A stretch of DNA of 64,000 nucleotides from Brachypterus glaber (GCA_958510825.1 OY294051.1:27267265-27331264), one strand, 5' to 3'; shown: positions 11,701 to 22,283, counted from the first letter of the stretch. Notes: generated from the letters alone by a model not told the origin. Made by a program: numbers and translations.

Positions 11701-14700
11701 CAGAAACCAGTATTTTTAGAAATTTCTAATAATTTTCATTTGTTTCTGTTACCAACTTATGAACAAAAAATCCCCAAAACTATTTTACAATTAATAAAAA
11801 TGTTACTAAAATTGTTTTACAATCAAGCTTATTGTAACACGCAAACCAAAACTACAAAAACGTAATTATTAAACGCAAATAGATAAAAATTCTTAAGCAG
11901 ACTGGCTTAAAAAGTGACTTAAAACTTAAGGTCATTACTTTATTTTATGTTTATCCTCCCTAGATGTGTTTTCTTCTAAAAACGTAAACCACTTCATTTT
12001 TTCCTTAACATTAAAGCAATTGCACTTGTTACGTTTTTGATTTTTTCTAATTAGGCTTTTTACCATGGCTAACTACGCTTCAGCAACGTGTTTACTCTAA
12101 CATTATTTTGTGAAGGAATGACGTTTTGTTAAAAACTGTTACAAAAATAGTTGTTATATGGTAGCTTTAAATTTAACTGTGAATTTTGTAAGTTATTTTA
12201 CCTATTATGTAATCCAAGTGCATGCATTTTTGATTAAAAAAAAACTAAATAATCTCTCACTTTAAAATTGAATCGTTTTACTTACTACTGTACTATTTAT
12301 ATTCATATGTAATATACCGAATCTGGATGTGTATTTGCTGGACTATTTTTTGAAATAATTTTTTAACAATTTAAATCTTCAAAAGTAATTCGAATAAATA
12401 ATTAGTAATGATTAATTTGATGTTAATTTATTTTGACACAATAAATTCATGTTTGACATTTCTAACTTTTGGAATAAAAAAGATCTAAATTCGTTAAATT
12501 TTATTAATATTGAATAAAAATAAGCTAATAAGATAAAAAAATTCCCTTAATTTTGCATTTTAGTTGATATTTTGTTACAATATTACATTATCAAGCTTAT
12601 ATCAAAGAACTAGAAAACTGGTATATATTCGATTTTCTGGTATATATTCAAGACGAAAATATCCCGTCGTTATGGTAATGCCTTGTTTTTTATTGGTTGA
12701 AACCATATTATGATAGTTGAAAAAAATAGTCATCAAAACACTCACCCAAAAAAATACCGACAAAACAATTTGTATTAATAAAGCAATTTATATTTTAAAA
12801 CAGGTTAACTTAGCAGAATGGTACCATTTTCTTTGGGACCGTACTCGCGGCATACGTAAAGACATAACCCAACAGGAGCTATGTTGTCAGGGCTCCGTAG
12901 AACTGGTAGAACAATGTGCCAGGTTTCATATACACTGCTCCGCTCGCCTTGTATCCGAGGACCCTTCAGTATTTGACCAGAAAATCAACACAGAAAACCT
13001 TACCAAATGCCTACAAACCTTAAAATACATGTATCACGATTTAAACCTTAAAGAAGAATCATGCCCCAATGAACCAGAGTTTCGAGCTTATATTATACTA
13101 CTCAACTTAAACGATGGAAACTTTATGTGGGAAGTTCAAAACTTACCGGAAAAAATACAAAAATCACCGGAAGTTAAGTTTGCATTAGAAGTTTACTCTG
13201 CGTTGGATAAAAACAATTATGTGACGTTTTTTAAATTGGTTAACTCCACAACATACTTAAACGCTTGCATTTTAATGCGGTATTTCACCCAGATTCGTAC
13301 TAAAGCAGTTAAAATATTAATAAGATGTTACACTAGAATTATCAAGGTGCCTTATCCAGTTGAGGAGCTAACCAGACTTTTGGCTTTTGAAGACGATGAA
13401 AGTACGATTGACTTTTGTGGATATCACGGCCTAAGAACCAATCCAAACAAAACGCACATTATTTTGGATAAATCTTCGTTTATGTTGCCTGACTTTCCTT
13501 ACGTTTTGGACCGTTCCATAAAAGTAATCGAATCGAAACGAAATGGTACTGTAGGGGAGGTAGTTTGTGGTAAAGAACTTCCCGAACAAACGTTCCTGAA
13601 TCATAGACCTGAGAATAGTTTCGATATCAGAGGATATTTAACATTTGAAAAATACTTAAAAGAAGAAGATTTAAATGTTGGTAAAATTATACAAGTAATT
13701 GATTTAACTGATGAAAAAAACGAGAGCAAGATCATAAGTAAACCCGTTTCTATGAAAAAAGATGATATATTTGAAAAATCTGAAGGGTTTGGAGCTAAAA
13801 CTGATATTTTTGCTAAACCAGATCCTTTTTCTACCAAATCTGATGTTTTTGCACCTAAGTCTGACATTTTCAAGATGAAAACTGGCATTTTCAAGACTAA
13901 AACAGATATATTTGCACCTAAAACTGATATTTTTGCGCCTAAAACGGACATGTTTGCGCCTGAAACGGATGTTTTTGCTCCCAAAATGGATATATTTGCC
14001 TCTAAAACTGACAAATTTACTCCTAAACCAGATATTTTTGGTCCCAAAATTGATACTAACATCTGGGGCAATAAATCGGCGATAAAAGAAGATGAAAAAA
14101 CACAAAAGAAAAATATTTTTGCTGCAGATACTGTAGACAGTTCAAACATTTGGAAAAAGCCTCAAGAAAAACCTAAAATGGGTGGATTTGCGTTTAATTT
14201 GCCAACAAAATCCGAAGAAAAGTCATCAGAAGTTAATATTTTTGCTAAACCTAAGGAAACAAATATTTTCACAACTCAGTCTGATACAACTGCTGTAAAC
14301 CCATTTTTCTCTTCTGGAAAGACAAGCTTTCCTGCTTTACCGAGCTCTTTGCCTCAAAAAACTGCCTTTTCTACACAAAAACCAATTTTTCCTATACAAG
14401 CTACAGCTGCTCCCGCTCAAAATACAGTGTTTTCTACTACAGCTGGGTTTCAACCTAAAACCACAGTTTTTCAAAGCGTTGGGTTTTCTCTCCAAAACAC
14501 AGGTCCACCATCAGTTACTAGTCAAAGTGCATTATTTACTCAAGCTCATAGTCCTACAAAAAATATATTTGGTATGCCTCAATCTTCAACAAAATGGCCA
14601 TTTGTTGTACCAAAGTTACCTATATCGCCTGAAGTAGATAAGAATAAGTTATTAGAAGAGAAACTTAAACAGGAAGCAGAAGAAAAACGAAGACAACATG

Positions 14701-16853
14701 AAGAAAAAGCTAAAATGGAAAAATTAAAACGCGAAATGGAGTTGAAGCAAAAAGAATTAGAAGAAAAACGATTAAAATTGCTACAAGAACAATTAAAAAT
14801 GGAAGAAGAAAGGAAAAAAGAAGCAGTAAGAAAGCAGAAAGAGATGGAAGAAAAACGTCGTAAAGAAGCAGAAGAAAAAGAAAGAATAAGAAAAGAAGCG
14901 GAACAAAAACGGATAGCAGAAGAAAAACGTATAGCGGAACAAAAACGCATTGAAAAAGAACGCGAAAGACAACGATTAATAAAACTTGAAATAAAAACAA
15001 GCGTTACAAAGTTACTTAATGATATGTTAGATAGTGTAGAGAAAAAAATACGCAGTGAAAAACTTTCGATTATAAGGAAAAATATGCAAAACCGTAACGT
15101 TTTGAAACAGTTCCAAAAATGGAGATTGATAGTCCAAACAAATAAGCAAACCCGCAAAGCCATGGACTGTGGATCAGGTTGGTTTGGAATCCAATCCGTC
15201 GAAAAAGAGGCCAAAGAACTATACTCAAAAAGTCAAGATATGACCTTACAATTTAGGAAAAGATATAAAAGTGGCGTGCCTTATGATTTGGAAGTGTTGG
15301 ACGAAAAGAAAATAAATAAAATTGACTTATTTAAGTTGACTTACGGTGTTTTGACTAAAAGAAGTTACGACTTGGGTATGAATCTACAGAAAAATATGTT
15401 TTGGAAGATTTCCGTAAGTTTGCCAGACGAGAACGAGATGTTGGTAGGCATAACAAAACTAGAAAACGCCTTAGACGACTTTTTTAAATGGGAAGAAAAA
15501 TCCAAGGGTAAAAATAAAATTCTAATAGAACAATTTAAGCCGTATCAGTCTCAAGCTGTCACTTACTGTATTGAAAAACAGAAAGGTTATAAAGCTGAAA
15601 CTCGAACTGATTCTAAAGGGTTCATTTTTATCGCGGAAGATTTTAACACGCACTTGCAAAAAAGGATATTTGAAGTTCTAAAAGGTTTCGGAGTTTTTGT
15701 AAAAGTACCAGTTGTCATAATTTTACAAAAATATGATCCTGAAACGCAGGTTAAAATGAAAAGTTTATTAGATGAAAATATAGTTTCAAATTATGTACTT
15801 TTAGTGGATAAATTTGATGTTACCAGTTTAACCAGTTTAGTAGAAGAGGGGTTAATATTTTTGGCTAATAAAATTGAAAATCTACCTCCTCTGGAACTGG
15901 ATACGCTATCTTCATTTATAACTAAAAATCTATGTAGTGAGCTCTGGAAGAAAGCCAACAGTTTTACCAAGTGGAATAGTAACTATAAAAATTGTATGAA
16001 AAACCCTAACATAGTGATAGATTTATATAATGAAGGTTTAGAAAAGCTTAGGAGAATTATATTTAATAAATCAATTTTAGAACATATAGATTTTCCAGAA
16101 GTTTTTAAGGAGTACTTAGTAAGCGAAATACCAGATTTTCTACCCTGCAATTATAAATACTTCCCAAACTTTTGGAAGTCAAAGAAATATTTGGATAGAT
16201 TAGATAACATACTTAGTTCACTTAAGCTTCCTCATTTTCAAGATAACTGGCCACCTATAGATGAATTTGAGTTAGAGTTGTCTATCTCAAAATATTGCAC
16301 AAAAATATTTAAAAAGAACTCAGAAAAAGTATTCTATAGGCTAATGACTGTGATTTTGAGAGATATAGATCCCGTAGACGCGTTTTATAAAATAAATAAT
16401 GTATTATGGACGGATGTTATAGAAACACTCAGTATGGAACTTTTAAATTCAAACAACTTATCATTAAGTAATACAGAATTTGTAAATAAATCGATTTTTA
16501 ATCAATATGTAGTTGTTTATGACGTGAATCACCTAAAAGAATATACCAATAGCGATTGGTTTTACATAAACAACGAGAAAATAAATAAAGATATCAAAAG
16601 ACAGTTGAAGATAGAAAACAAAACTGAGAAACGAAAATCAACTCCAAAGCTAGAATTTTCTTTCGAAAATTTAGACCAAACTTTATCAGAGGCCACAAAT
16701 AAAGTATCAAGTAGGAAGAGCCTGGATGAAATAAGAAAGGAGATGGAAGAGTTTAACGCCATGATGGATGACTTGGAAAATAGCATTAAAATACACAAGA
16801 AAATATCAAATACGTTTGAAACTACTTTAAAAAATATTATAGATGAAAATTAA
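1870..16853 (+). CDS. xmas: GANP/MCM3AP/Xmas-type SAC3-domain mRNA export factor
   Basis: Scaffold of the TREX-2-like complex, which couples transcription to mRNA export at the nuclear pore. Proposed exons are 1870-1900, 6442-6562, 7540-7753, 8978-9163 and 12804-16853; phases match and give 1533 residues. Residues 105-113 are CPDMCPEKE, the SAC3/GANP signature, followed by KQYSRSSADQE, PLPHELRP and WDRTRGIRKDITQQ; the SAC3 domain runs to about residue 400. Next come about 14 heptads of DIFAPKT type (about 505-600), an FG/F-rich low-complexity stretch, a highly charged helical segment (about 795-915) and a C-terminal region of the MCM3AP type to 1533. The last exon begins at the acceptor at 12804, although its frame stays open back into the intron to 12717. 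Exon 1 (MFGHNDVPFA plus one base) is the least certain part: it was chosen for its GTAAAT donor and exact phase fit, and further upstream or phase-compatible exons are possible. No RRM-like N-terminal region was found. Confidence 0.9.
2990..3660. repeat. Dispersed repeat with CCGTCTGTCCGTC tract
   Basis: The block holds CGAAATTCGAAGCTATAG hairpin-like sequence, a stretch GTTTCGTGAAAAAAATAAG and a CCGTCTGTCCGTCCGTC tract, then T/A-rich DNA. A reverse-complement relative lies at about 49430-49570 (GGACAAACCGACGGACGGA, TTTTTTCATGAAACACAT). The end at about 3600-3640 has GTTCGAATCCC, resembling a tRNA T-arm, so a SINE origin is possible but unproven. Confidence 0.5.
3735..4092 (-). pseudogene. 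Degenerate C-terminal fragment of a non-LTR retrotransposon
   Basis: The minus strand translates piecewise to ITIIWDTQIQTDRTIRCN, KPDIIIKDLEK, then after a frameshift IIGVAVPADNKIIEKEAEKR and LKYQDLKIEIQRMWGL. After a further break it reads IIPIIIGATGAASKNFSELL and LQKTVLMETAHI. This order is typical of the C-terminal, nuclease-like part (PD...D...K pattern) found at the end of some insect non-LTR polyproteins. It has at least one frameshift and several stops, so it is a relic. The exact clade was not determined. Confidence 0.65.
4108..4475 (-). pseudogene. 3' end of a CR1/Jockey-like LINE with (TTA)n tail
   Basis: An 82-residue minus-strand reading frame (4472-4224) contains FTNRVVYNWNCLSKE and NTINLFKNRLYVE, the pattern seen at the C-terminus of insect LINE reverse transcriptases (family consensus like NRVVNxWNxLP...NxFKxRLD). 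The 3' end falls in an ATT/TTA microsatellite at about 4108-4130, as expected for LINEs that end in a simple repeat. It is strongly 5'-truncated and not functional. Confidence 0.65.
4655..5890. mobile_element. Large foldback element, arms about 600 bp
   Basis: Left arm (about 4655-5265) and right arm (about 5275-5890) are diverged reverse complements. Paired landmarks include ATGTCTAAAAATGCGTCGTA (left) with its complement near 5860, GTTATTTTCATGTACTTATT with its complement near 5720, and ACAGGGTCGGACA with its complement near 5375. The arms meet at an imperfect palindrome around 5270-5300. No reading frame of note is present. It sits in intron 1 of the Xmas gene. Confidence 0.8.
5895..6420. 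repeat. Dispersed repeat, copy 1 (related copy at 36540)
   Basis: The block opens with inverted arms (GTTTTTAGCGC near 5930, GCGCTAAAAAC near 5992) around GAGCTTGCGGCGAG and ends with AATGCGTGTGATTA near 6378. A second copy at 36540-36985 shares GCGCTAAAAACRTGTTATGA, TTTTGTTTTGGRTTGGCATT and GCAAAATGCGTGTGATTA, but lacks the left hairpin arm. A more distant relative lies at about 11405-11890. Confidence 0.7.
6571..6967. other. Intron 2 of Xmas, left part, no gene seen
   Basis: This begins next to the GTAAGT donor and holds an 11-13 base G run (about 6588-6600) and a short GC-richer block (to about 6800) whose plus-strand frame has no recognisable motif. It is probably an old repeat fragment. 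Confidence 0.4.
6968..7257. mobile_element. piggyBac-type MITE with TTAA target site
   Basis: TTAA at 6968-6971 and 7254-7257 bound a 282 bp element. Its ends are perfect 12 bp inverted repeats, CCCTTACCCTCC and GGAGGGTAAGGG. TTAA duplication and CCC-starting ends are hallmarks of piggyBac elements. It is non-coding. Confidence 0.85.
7327..7391. repeat. Short perfect hairpin
   Basis: ATATAAAATAAGGGAAACAT (7327-7346) is reverse-complementary to 7372-7391, with a 25 base spacer. It lies in intron 2 of Xmas just after the piggyBac-type MITE. Confidence 0.8.
7756..8432. mobile_element. TIR element abutting an Xmas splice donor
   Basis: Ends are long diverged inverted repeats. ATTATTTGCTCCCAGCTGTA near 7795 and ACTTTAAGACATATATAAAA near 8360 belong to opposite arms; similarity continues outward to TAATAGT at 7756 and ACTATTA at 8432, and inward to AATTAAGCTA. 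The left end starts directly after the GT of the exon 7540-7753 donor, so it supplies the donor's downstream bases. It is non-coding. Confidence 0.75.
8540..8830. repeat. GC-richer block with internal direct repeat
   Basis: Two units about 79 bp apart share CTTGGTT(A/G)AA, CTTGG(C/A)CCAAGC and ATTGTTTG. A 66-codon minus-strand frame here (8770-8570) is probably chance, since no family is recognised. It lies in intron 3 of Xmas. Confidence 0.4.
9520..10317. mobile_element. Mariner-type MITE, intact copy (TA target site)
   Basis: TA at 9520-9521 and 10316-10317 flank a 794 bp element ending in CCCTGGTAGAAA and TTTCTACTAGGG. Near the left end is a short direct repeat built on ACGTTATAAAATATAT and AACCTTAAAAACTAAC. 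A second copy at 30935-32022 shares the whole layout. No transposase is present; the TA duplication suggests Tc1/mariner mobilisation. Confidence 0.85.
10318..12803. other. Rest of Xmas intron 4, no gene recognised
   Basis: AT-rich sequence. At about 10740-11220 a minus-strand translation gives stop-interrupted peptides (such as 60 codons at 11173-10991), perhaps an old mobile-element gene I cannot name. At about 11405-11890 is a diverged relative of the repeat at 5895. The tract ends in the acceptor TTTTAAAACAG at 12803. Confidence 0.4.
13780..14060 (+). repeat. Heptad-repeat-coding tract inside Xmas
   Basis: Within the last Xmas exon, about 14 tandem seven-codon units encode variants of T-D-I-F-A-P-K (D-x-F fixed in most; K, T, P and A vary). 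Unit-to-unit base similarity is high in the middle, indicating recent expansion. Phenylalanines spaced every seven residues replace the looser FG spacing found elsewhere in the protein. Confidence 0.9.
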
Positions 16854-17005
16854 TATATTTATTAGCTACAGTTTATTTTTTTAATATGTATTATATTGAA
16901 TTTTAAGATGAGAATATTTATTTGTATGCCAACGCCTGCATTACTAGCTTTAAAAGAAGCAAGCAACAGGCGAGTTAGCAGACCAAAAAATATGAAATGA
17001 AATTA

Positions 17006-17015
17006 AATAAATAAA
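17006..17015 (+). terminator. Polyadenylation signals of Xmas
   Basis: Two overlapping AATAAA hexamers lie about 150 bp after the stop codon (16851-16853), the first well-formed signals downstream. Use is inferred. Confidence 0.6.
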
Positions 17016-17089
17016 ATTTTCATCTGGGTTTCTTTTATTCCCGGTTGTCTGTTTTCGCTTTTCTACAAAAATTATATTCGAAACAAACC

Positions 17090-17500
17090 AAACCCGCTCG
17101 AATGAGCGAGAGTACTTTCTCATAAAAAAATAAAATCTTTGATTAATACTGTTTATTTTATTTTCTATCGCTGTAAATAATTTTTTACATTTTGGGCCCC
17201 CTCCCTCATCCTGTCATGTAAAAAAATTATAATAATTTGTTTTAACTTTTTATTGTATTGTGATCAAAATTTTGTTTTGCCTAAATCACCTTATTTTTTC
17301 CTGAATCGTCGAAAAGAATAAAAATAAGAAAAAAAATATTTCCGTCTGTCGGCCTGTCTTTAAGCTAGAATCTAGCTGCTAGATAATTGAAATTTGGTAT
17401 GCAGATGTCTTTTTATATTATCTTGGACGTTCTTTATTTGAGCAAAATCGGTTAAGGGAGAGGGGGACCAAATTTTTGTTTTAGCCTTTTTTTTAATAAT
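17090..17500. repeat. Dispersed repeat related to the 51.7 kb and 55.4 kb arms
   Basis: The tract CCGTCTGTCGGCCTGTCTTT followed by AGCTAGAATCTAG and TTGAAATTTGGTATGCAGAT matches, in order and with divergence, the phrase at 51720-51815 (GGTCGGTCGG, AGCTAGAGACTTGAAATTTG). It is non-coding. Confidence 0.45.
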
Positions 17501-17610
17501 AATAATAAATAATATATTTTCTCAAGAATGTTCTAAACACAATATAGTACATAAAACAATTAATAGAAACATTGTCGAAAGGAAATTGAAAATAAAATTA
17601 ATACATAAAT

Positions 17611-19213
17611 AAGGTAAAACACCCAATAGTTGACACTACCCCAGTAGTTGACAGTTTTAAATAAAACAACCTAAAATAAGATTACATTACATTTATTGAG
17701 GCGAAATAAATAATAAATGGGCACCTAGTACCTTCTAGTCTTAGAATTTGCAACTGAAGATCACGTGATGAGTTGCGTTTTAATATGGCAGGCAATTTTT
17801 TAGTGGAGTGTTTTTGTTCGCATTTTACAGTTTCTTAAGACAAGTGCTAAGAAATTGGGTGTTTTTAATTTTCAGTATTTAGTGAATAATACGTATTTAT
17901 GCATGCTAATCTTAATTACAGGCTTTTATGGGTTCAAATCAAACTTTTTTTGATTATTTACAACTCAATAAGACAGTTTTAGCTTTTTACATAGGGGGTG
18001 TCAACCACTAGATTAAAAAATCAACAAATTTCAATAGTTGACAGCTAATTTTACGGCTCGTGGGGATCGTTTAAAATACTGTATTATACACCTCAGGGTG
18101 ACCACAGGTTTTTTCAAATTAAGATTCCCTCATTTTTTCCTGATTCTTCCCTGATTTTTTCATGATGCTTTCCTGATTCTTCTCTGAACTCCCTGATAAA
18201 AAATTTCCCTGATTTTAGAACAGAACATGAACATAGAGATACAAAAAAAGTTTTTGAAGCCAATATTCGTAAAAAATTTGAGCATCCTGTTTTATTTTTG
18301 AGTTATGGTTTTTTATTTTTTTCAACTTTTTTTCTGTAAAACTGATCGATGGAATGGTAGAACTCTATGAATAAAAACTTGTTTTAGTAATAGTTTATCA
18401 TGTACACCACAGCTTTTTTTCAGTTTCCCTGATTTTTTACAGTTGATCAAATTAACTGACTTTTCCCTGATTTCCCTGATCTGTGGACACCTGCACATTT
18501 AATTAAGATCTAAATGTGGATGGGTGTTTTAAGATAAAATGAATGTTTTTTTTATAATTCCAATAAAAAAATAAAATATATCAAAGTATTTTAACTAAAA
18601 TGCTCATCTCTTATTTTTCGTATTTTGCTAAGAACTTCACTTCAGTTTTGTAAGTTATTGTACAATTCTGGTTAACCTCTAGTCGCAAACCATTTAGAGA
18701 TAAGATAAGATTTAGAGCTTTAAAGTTAATAGGAAATTTTACGTCAACTATTGGTTAAAATAGTGTCAACTATTGGTGCTTTGATATCGTTTTGTAAAAC
18801 TTGATGAATTTAAATAAAAATATAACTTTACTGGTATTCTTTTTAATAAAAACAGTAATTTATAAGTTACATTTTTAAAGCATTATGCTTTTAAAGTAAT
18901 ATTTCTTTTAAAATAAGAGAAAAATATGTTATGTCGACTATTAGATATGTTATATGTCAACTATTGGTAAATTAATTTATTACCCCTGTCAACTTAACAA
19001 TTTTTACAGGGTCTACAAAAAAATTAAAAATATTTGTTTGTATTATCAGTGATAATTTATCACATTCAAACATTTTGGTACTAATATAAAAAGAAAACAT
19101 CTAACTAAACACATGTATTCAATAAAATATAAAAAAAAATTATTAGATAAAATTTTAATTAAAAAACATTATAGAATTTTTCTTAGACTGTCAACTATTG
19201 GGGGTTTTACCTT
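17611..19213. mobile_element. 1.6 kb TIR element with internal GTCAACTATTGG motifs
   Basis: The ends pair as AAGGTAAAACACCCAATAG (17611) and CTATTGGGGGTTTTACCTT (ending 19213). The motif TGTCAACTATTGG, or its complement, recurs inside near 17640, 18040, 18745, 18770 and 18957. No transposase is visible. Flanks (ACATAAAT and AAACAAAT) agree at 6 of 8 positions, so an 8 bp target duplication is possible but weak. It contains the CCCTGATT-rich insertion at 18095-18500. Confidence 0.7.
18095..18500. mobile_element. CCCTGATTT-rich element nested in the 17.6 kb element
   Basis: The ends resemble inverted repeats (CAGGGTGACCACAG near 18095 and CTGTGGACACCTG near 18481). Both subterminal regions carry many TTCCCTGATTT units, five or more on the left. 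The layout suggests a non-autonomous DNA transposon, possibly hAT-like from its CAGGG start. No clear target duplication was found. Confidence 0.5.
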
Positions 19214-19725
19214 AAACAAATAAATACAAAATACAATTAAAATTTGTTTATGATCTATATGAATAAAACTCTTCCATGTTGTAAGGTTTCATATTGCACA
19301 GATAATTAAAAAGTAGATTTTTAAAACTTCTTTATTTTTTTTGGTTTTTCAAAGTCTGAGGAAGTTTGTTAAAAAGTTGTATAGCTGAGTAGTATGGACC
19401 CTTTTCAAAAATAGCTAGTCTATGTTTTGGAACTTTGAAATCGGAAAATCTATTTGAACTGGATTCGTTTCCAGAAAACAAGTCCTTTTGTTTTATCAAA
19501 AAAAGTATACACTTGTAAATGTATAAAGCATAAACTGCAAGTATATTATTCTTAAACATGGTTCAACAAGTATCTCTGTATTTCGAACTTAACATTGAAC
19601 GTAGCGCTTTTTTTTGACACAGAAAAATAGAATTAATATCTTTACATTCACCTCAGAAAATGATTCCATAACTTAAAAGACTACTCTCAAAGAATTCACA
19701 TCCACACAAATGAGATTTTTTTAAT
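19214..19725. other. Spacer between two mobile elements
   Basis: AT-rich. A 75-codon minus-strand frame (19559-19332) contains RFSDFKVPKHRLAIFEKGPY and YSAIQLFNKLPQTLKNQKK, which resembles the C-terminal tail of a LINE reverse transcriptase, so this is probably another LINE 3' fragment. Confidence 0.4.
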
Positions 19726-21800
19726 AATAATAATAATAATAATTGCTTTATTGTCAAACAGAATACACCATTTGCAGGACAAAGTGTATAAACATATACA
19801 CGATACTACAATAATTAAATATACTACATACTAAATACAATATGCAAATCTATAATACTATACATATACTTAATAACTTTATTTAATCTTCAATTAGATT
19901 TCCTAAGATAAGAATTTGTTTTAATTTACTAAAGTTAATATCAATATTTTGGTTATTTAATAAATTGAAGTTATTGCACATAATATAAATCGGCGATTTA
20001 AACATGAGATTTGTTCTAGCTTGACTTTTTAAAAATGTTTCGGTATATCTTAAATTTCCACGTGGTACTAGAAAATTGATTTTACTCAATAAATATTCGC
20101 AATCGATTTTATTGTGCACAAGATTAAATAAAAACGAGAGAGATATATTTTTTCTTCGTATATCTAAAGATAACATTTCATATTTATTTAATAAAAATGT
20201 TTGACTAGTACCCTGAGGCGGGTATACTCTTTCTAGCCTGTATGTTAACAATTTTAAAAAATTTCTTTGAATTGATTTTACTCAATAAATATTCGCAATC
20301 GATTTTATTGTGCACAAGATTAAATAAAAACGAGAGAGATATATTTTTTCTTCGTATATCTAAAGATAACATTTCATATTTATTTAATAAAAATGTTTGA
20401 CTAGTACCCTGAGGCGGGTATACTCTTTCTAGCCTGTATGTTAACAATTTTAAAAATTTTCTTTGAATTGATTTTACTCAATAAATATTCGCAATCGATT
20501 TTATTGTGCACAAGATTAAATAAAAACGAGAGAGATATATTTTTTCTTCGTATATCTAAAGATAACATTTCATATTTATTTAATAAAAATGTTTGACTAG
20601 TACCCTGAGGCGGGTATACTCTTTCTAGCCTGTATGTTAACAATTTTAAAAATTTTCTTTGAATTGATTTTACTCAATAAATGTTCGCAATCGATTTTAT
20701 TGTGCACAAGATTAAATAAAAACGAGAGAGATATATTTTTTCTTCGTATATCTAAAGATAACATTTCATATTTATTTAATAAAAATGTTTGACTAGTACC
20801 CTGAGGCGGGTATACTCTTTCTAGCCTGTATGTTAACAATTTTAAAAATTTTCTTTGAATTGATTTTACTCAATAAATATTCGCAATCGATTTTATTGTG
20901 CACAAGATTAAATAAAAACGAGAGAGATATATTTTTTCTTCGTATATCTAAAGATAACATTTCATATTTATTTAATAAAAATGTTTGACTAGTACCCTGA
21001 GGCGGGTATACTCTTTCTAGCCTGTATGTTAACAATTTTAAAAATTTTCTTTGAATTGATTTTACTCAATAAATATTCGCAATCGATTTTATTGTGCACA
21101 AGATTAAATAAAAACGAGAGAGATATATTTTTTCTTCGTATATCTAAAGATAACATTTCATATTTATTTAATAAAAATGTTTGACTAGTACCCTGAGGCG
21201 GGTATACTCTTTCTAGCCTGTATGTTAACAATTTTAAAAATTTTCTTTGAATTGATTTTACTCAATAAATATTCGCAATCGATTTTATTGTGCACAAGAT
21301 TAAATAAAAACGAGAGAGATATATTTTTTCTTCGTATATCTAAAGATAACATTTCATATTTATTTAATAAAAATGTTTGACTAGTACCCTGAGGCGGGTA
21401 TACTCTTTCTAGCCTGTATGTTAACAATTTTAAAAAATTTCTTTGAATTGATTCAACTTGATTTTTTTGGTTTGCGTAAGTAGGGTACCATATTAGAGCG
21501 CCGTACTCCAATTTGGACCTGATAAAACTAGAGTAGAGCGTTTTAAAACTATTTATAGATGTAAATGATGCTGTGTTTCGTATGATAAACCCCAAGAGTT
21601 TTGATGCTGAGTTACAAATGCTATCAATATGTGATGTAAATGGTAGCTTAGAGTCAAAGATAATTCCAAGGTCTTTGATTTCATGACATCTTTCTAGGGT
21701 AGTATTATTTATTTTATAATTATAAAGAATGGGTTGCGCTTTACGTGTATAAGTTACAACTTTACATTGATTTTTATTCATAATAGAACAAGAATTTAAA
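19726..21800 (-). pseudogene. 5'-truncated CR1/Jockey-group LINE with internal amplification
   Basis: Reading the minus strand from about 21800, the sequence enters a reverse-transcriptase C-terminal part: MNKNQCKVVTYTRKAQPILY, then IKDLGIIFDSKLPFTSHID, RSKLEYGALIWYP and LTYRLERVYPPQG. The catalytic YADD part is absent, so the copy is 5'-truncated. The body is interrupted by seven tandem 196 bp units (20075-21446); since 196 is not a multiple of three, the frame is lost at each junction. After the last unit it continues as INFLVPRGNLRY to a stop at 19883. The 3' end carries AATAAAG and an (ATT)n tail near 19726-19742, as in the fragment at 4108. Confidence 0.85.
20075..21446. repeat. Tandem array, 7 x 196 bp, inside the LINE
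   Basis: Each unit carries ATTGATTTTACTCAATAAAT at one end and CTAGTACCCTGAGGCGGGTA near the other. Copies are almost identical; I noticed only an A-to-G change (near 20683) and a T/A shift in the junction T-run. Junctions fall at the shared octamer AATTGATT, present in both outer flanks of the original segment. The near identity implies recent amplification or homogenisation, or partly an assembly effect. Confidence 0.95.
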
Positions 21801-22283
21801 AACCACCTAAATGGTAAATAAAAATTACACGAAAAATGTTATTACGTTTTTTCATGGCCCCCAAAATGTAAATTCTGTGACTTTTTTATTTATTTTATAT
21901 CAGATTGTTAATAATAAAAATAATGGTGCTTCCAATTTTTTCCCTTCCATTCCATGTTTTTAAGTCATCACCCTTTCGGAAGACCCCGCTTCTTCTTTCG
22001 TTTTAGATCTTTGGTTTTTACCAGGGACTAATTTATTTATAAGTACGCATATTTAGGTATAAAGCATATTGGGGACCTGAAGTAAATTTACTGTAGCCCA
22101 TACGAAAAATTTAATTTGAAACGGTGTATCACACTTTAAATGTGTTGTTCTGTAAGCCAATATATCTTGTATTTGATTAATAAATATTTTTTACTTTATT
22201 CTGAATTATAGTTGTTCTTCCATCTCGGCAAGCCGATGACGTGAGAATTGAAATATGTATTTTCTCTCGTTCTAATTATGTAA
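21801..22283. other. Spacer, possible outer element end at 22069
   Basis: No gene. GGGGACCTGA at about 22071 is inverted relative to TCAGGTCCCC at about 22898, so the composite inserts at 22284-22795 may sit inside an older element of about 840 bp. Confidence 0.3.

Noticed and set aside
12717..12803. Extension of the last Xmas exon to the first in-frame Met-like codon at 12717
   Set aside because: A clear acceptor (TTTTAAAACAG) precedes 12804, the phase matches exon 8978-9163, and the SAC3 domain continues exactly across this join.
13601..15214. Long minus-strand reading frames of up to 211 codons
   Set aside because: They lie antisense to the last Xmas exon in low-complexity and charged-helix coding sequence; their Ser/Phe-rich products mirror the sense codons and have no independent support.
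20205..21231. Repeated 80-codon frames as separate genes
   Set aside because: Each is the same LINE fragment re-entered at a tandem junction and then frameshifted.
20075..21446. Possible CRISPR array (regular repeats)
   Set aside because: The 196 bp units abut directly with no unique spacers and code for part of a LINE reverse transcriptase; the context is eukaryotic.
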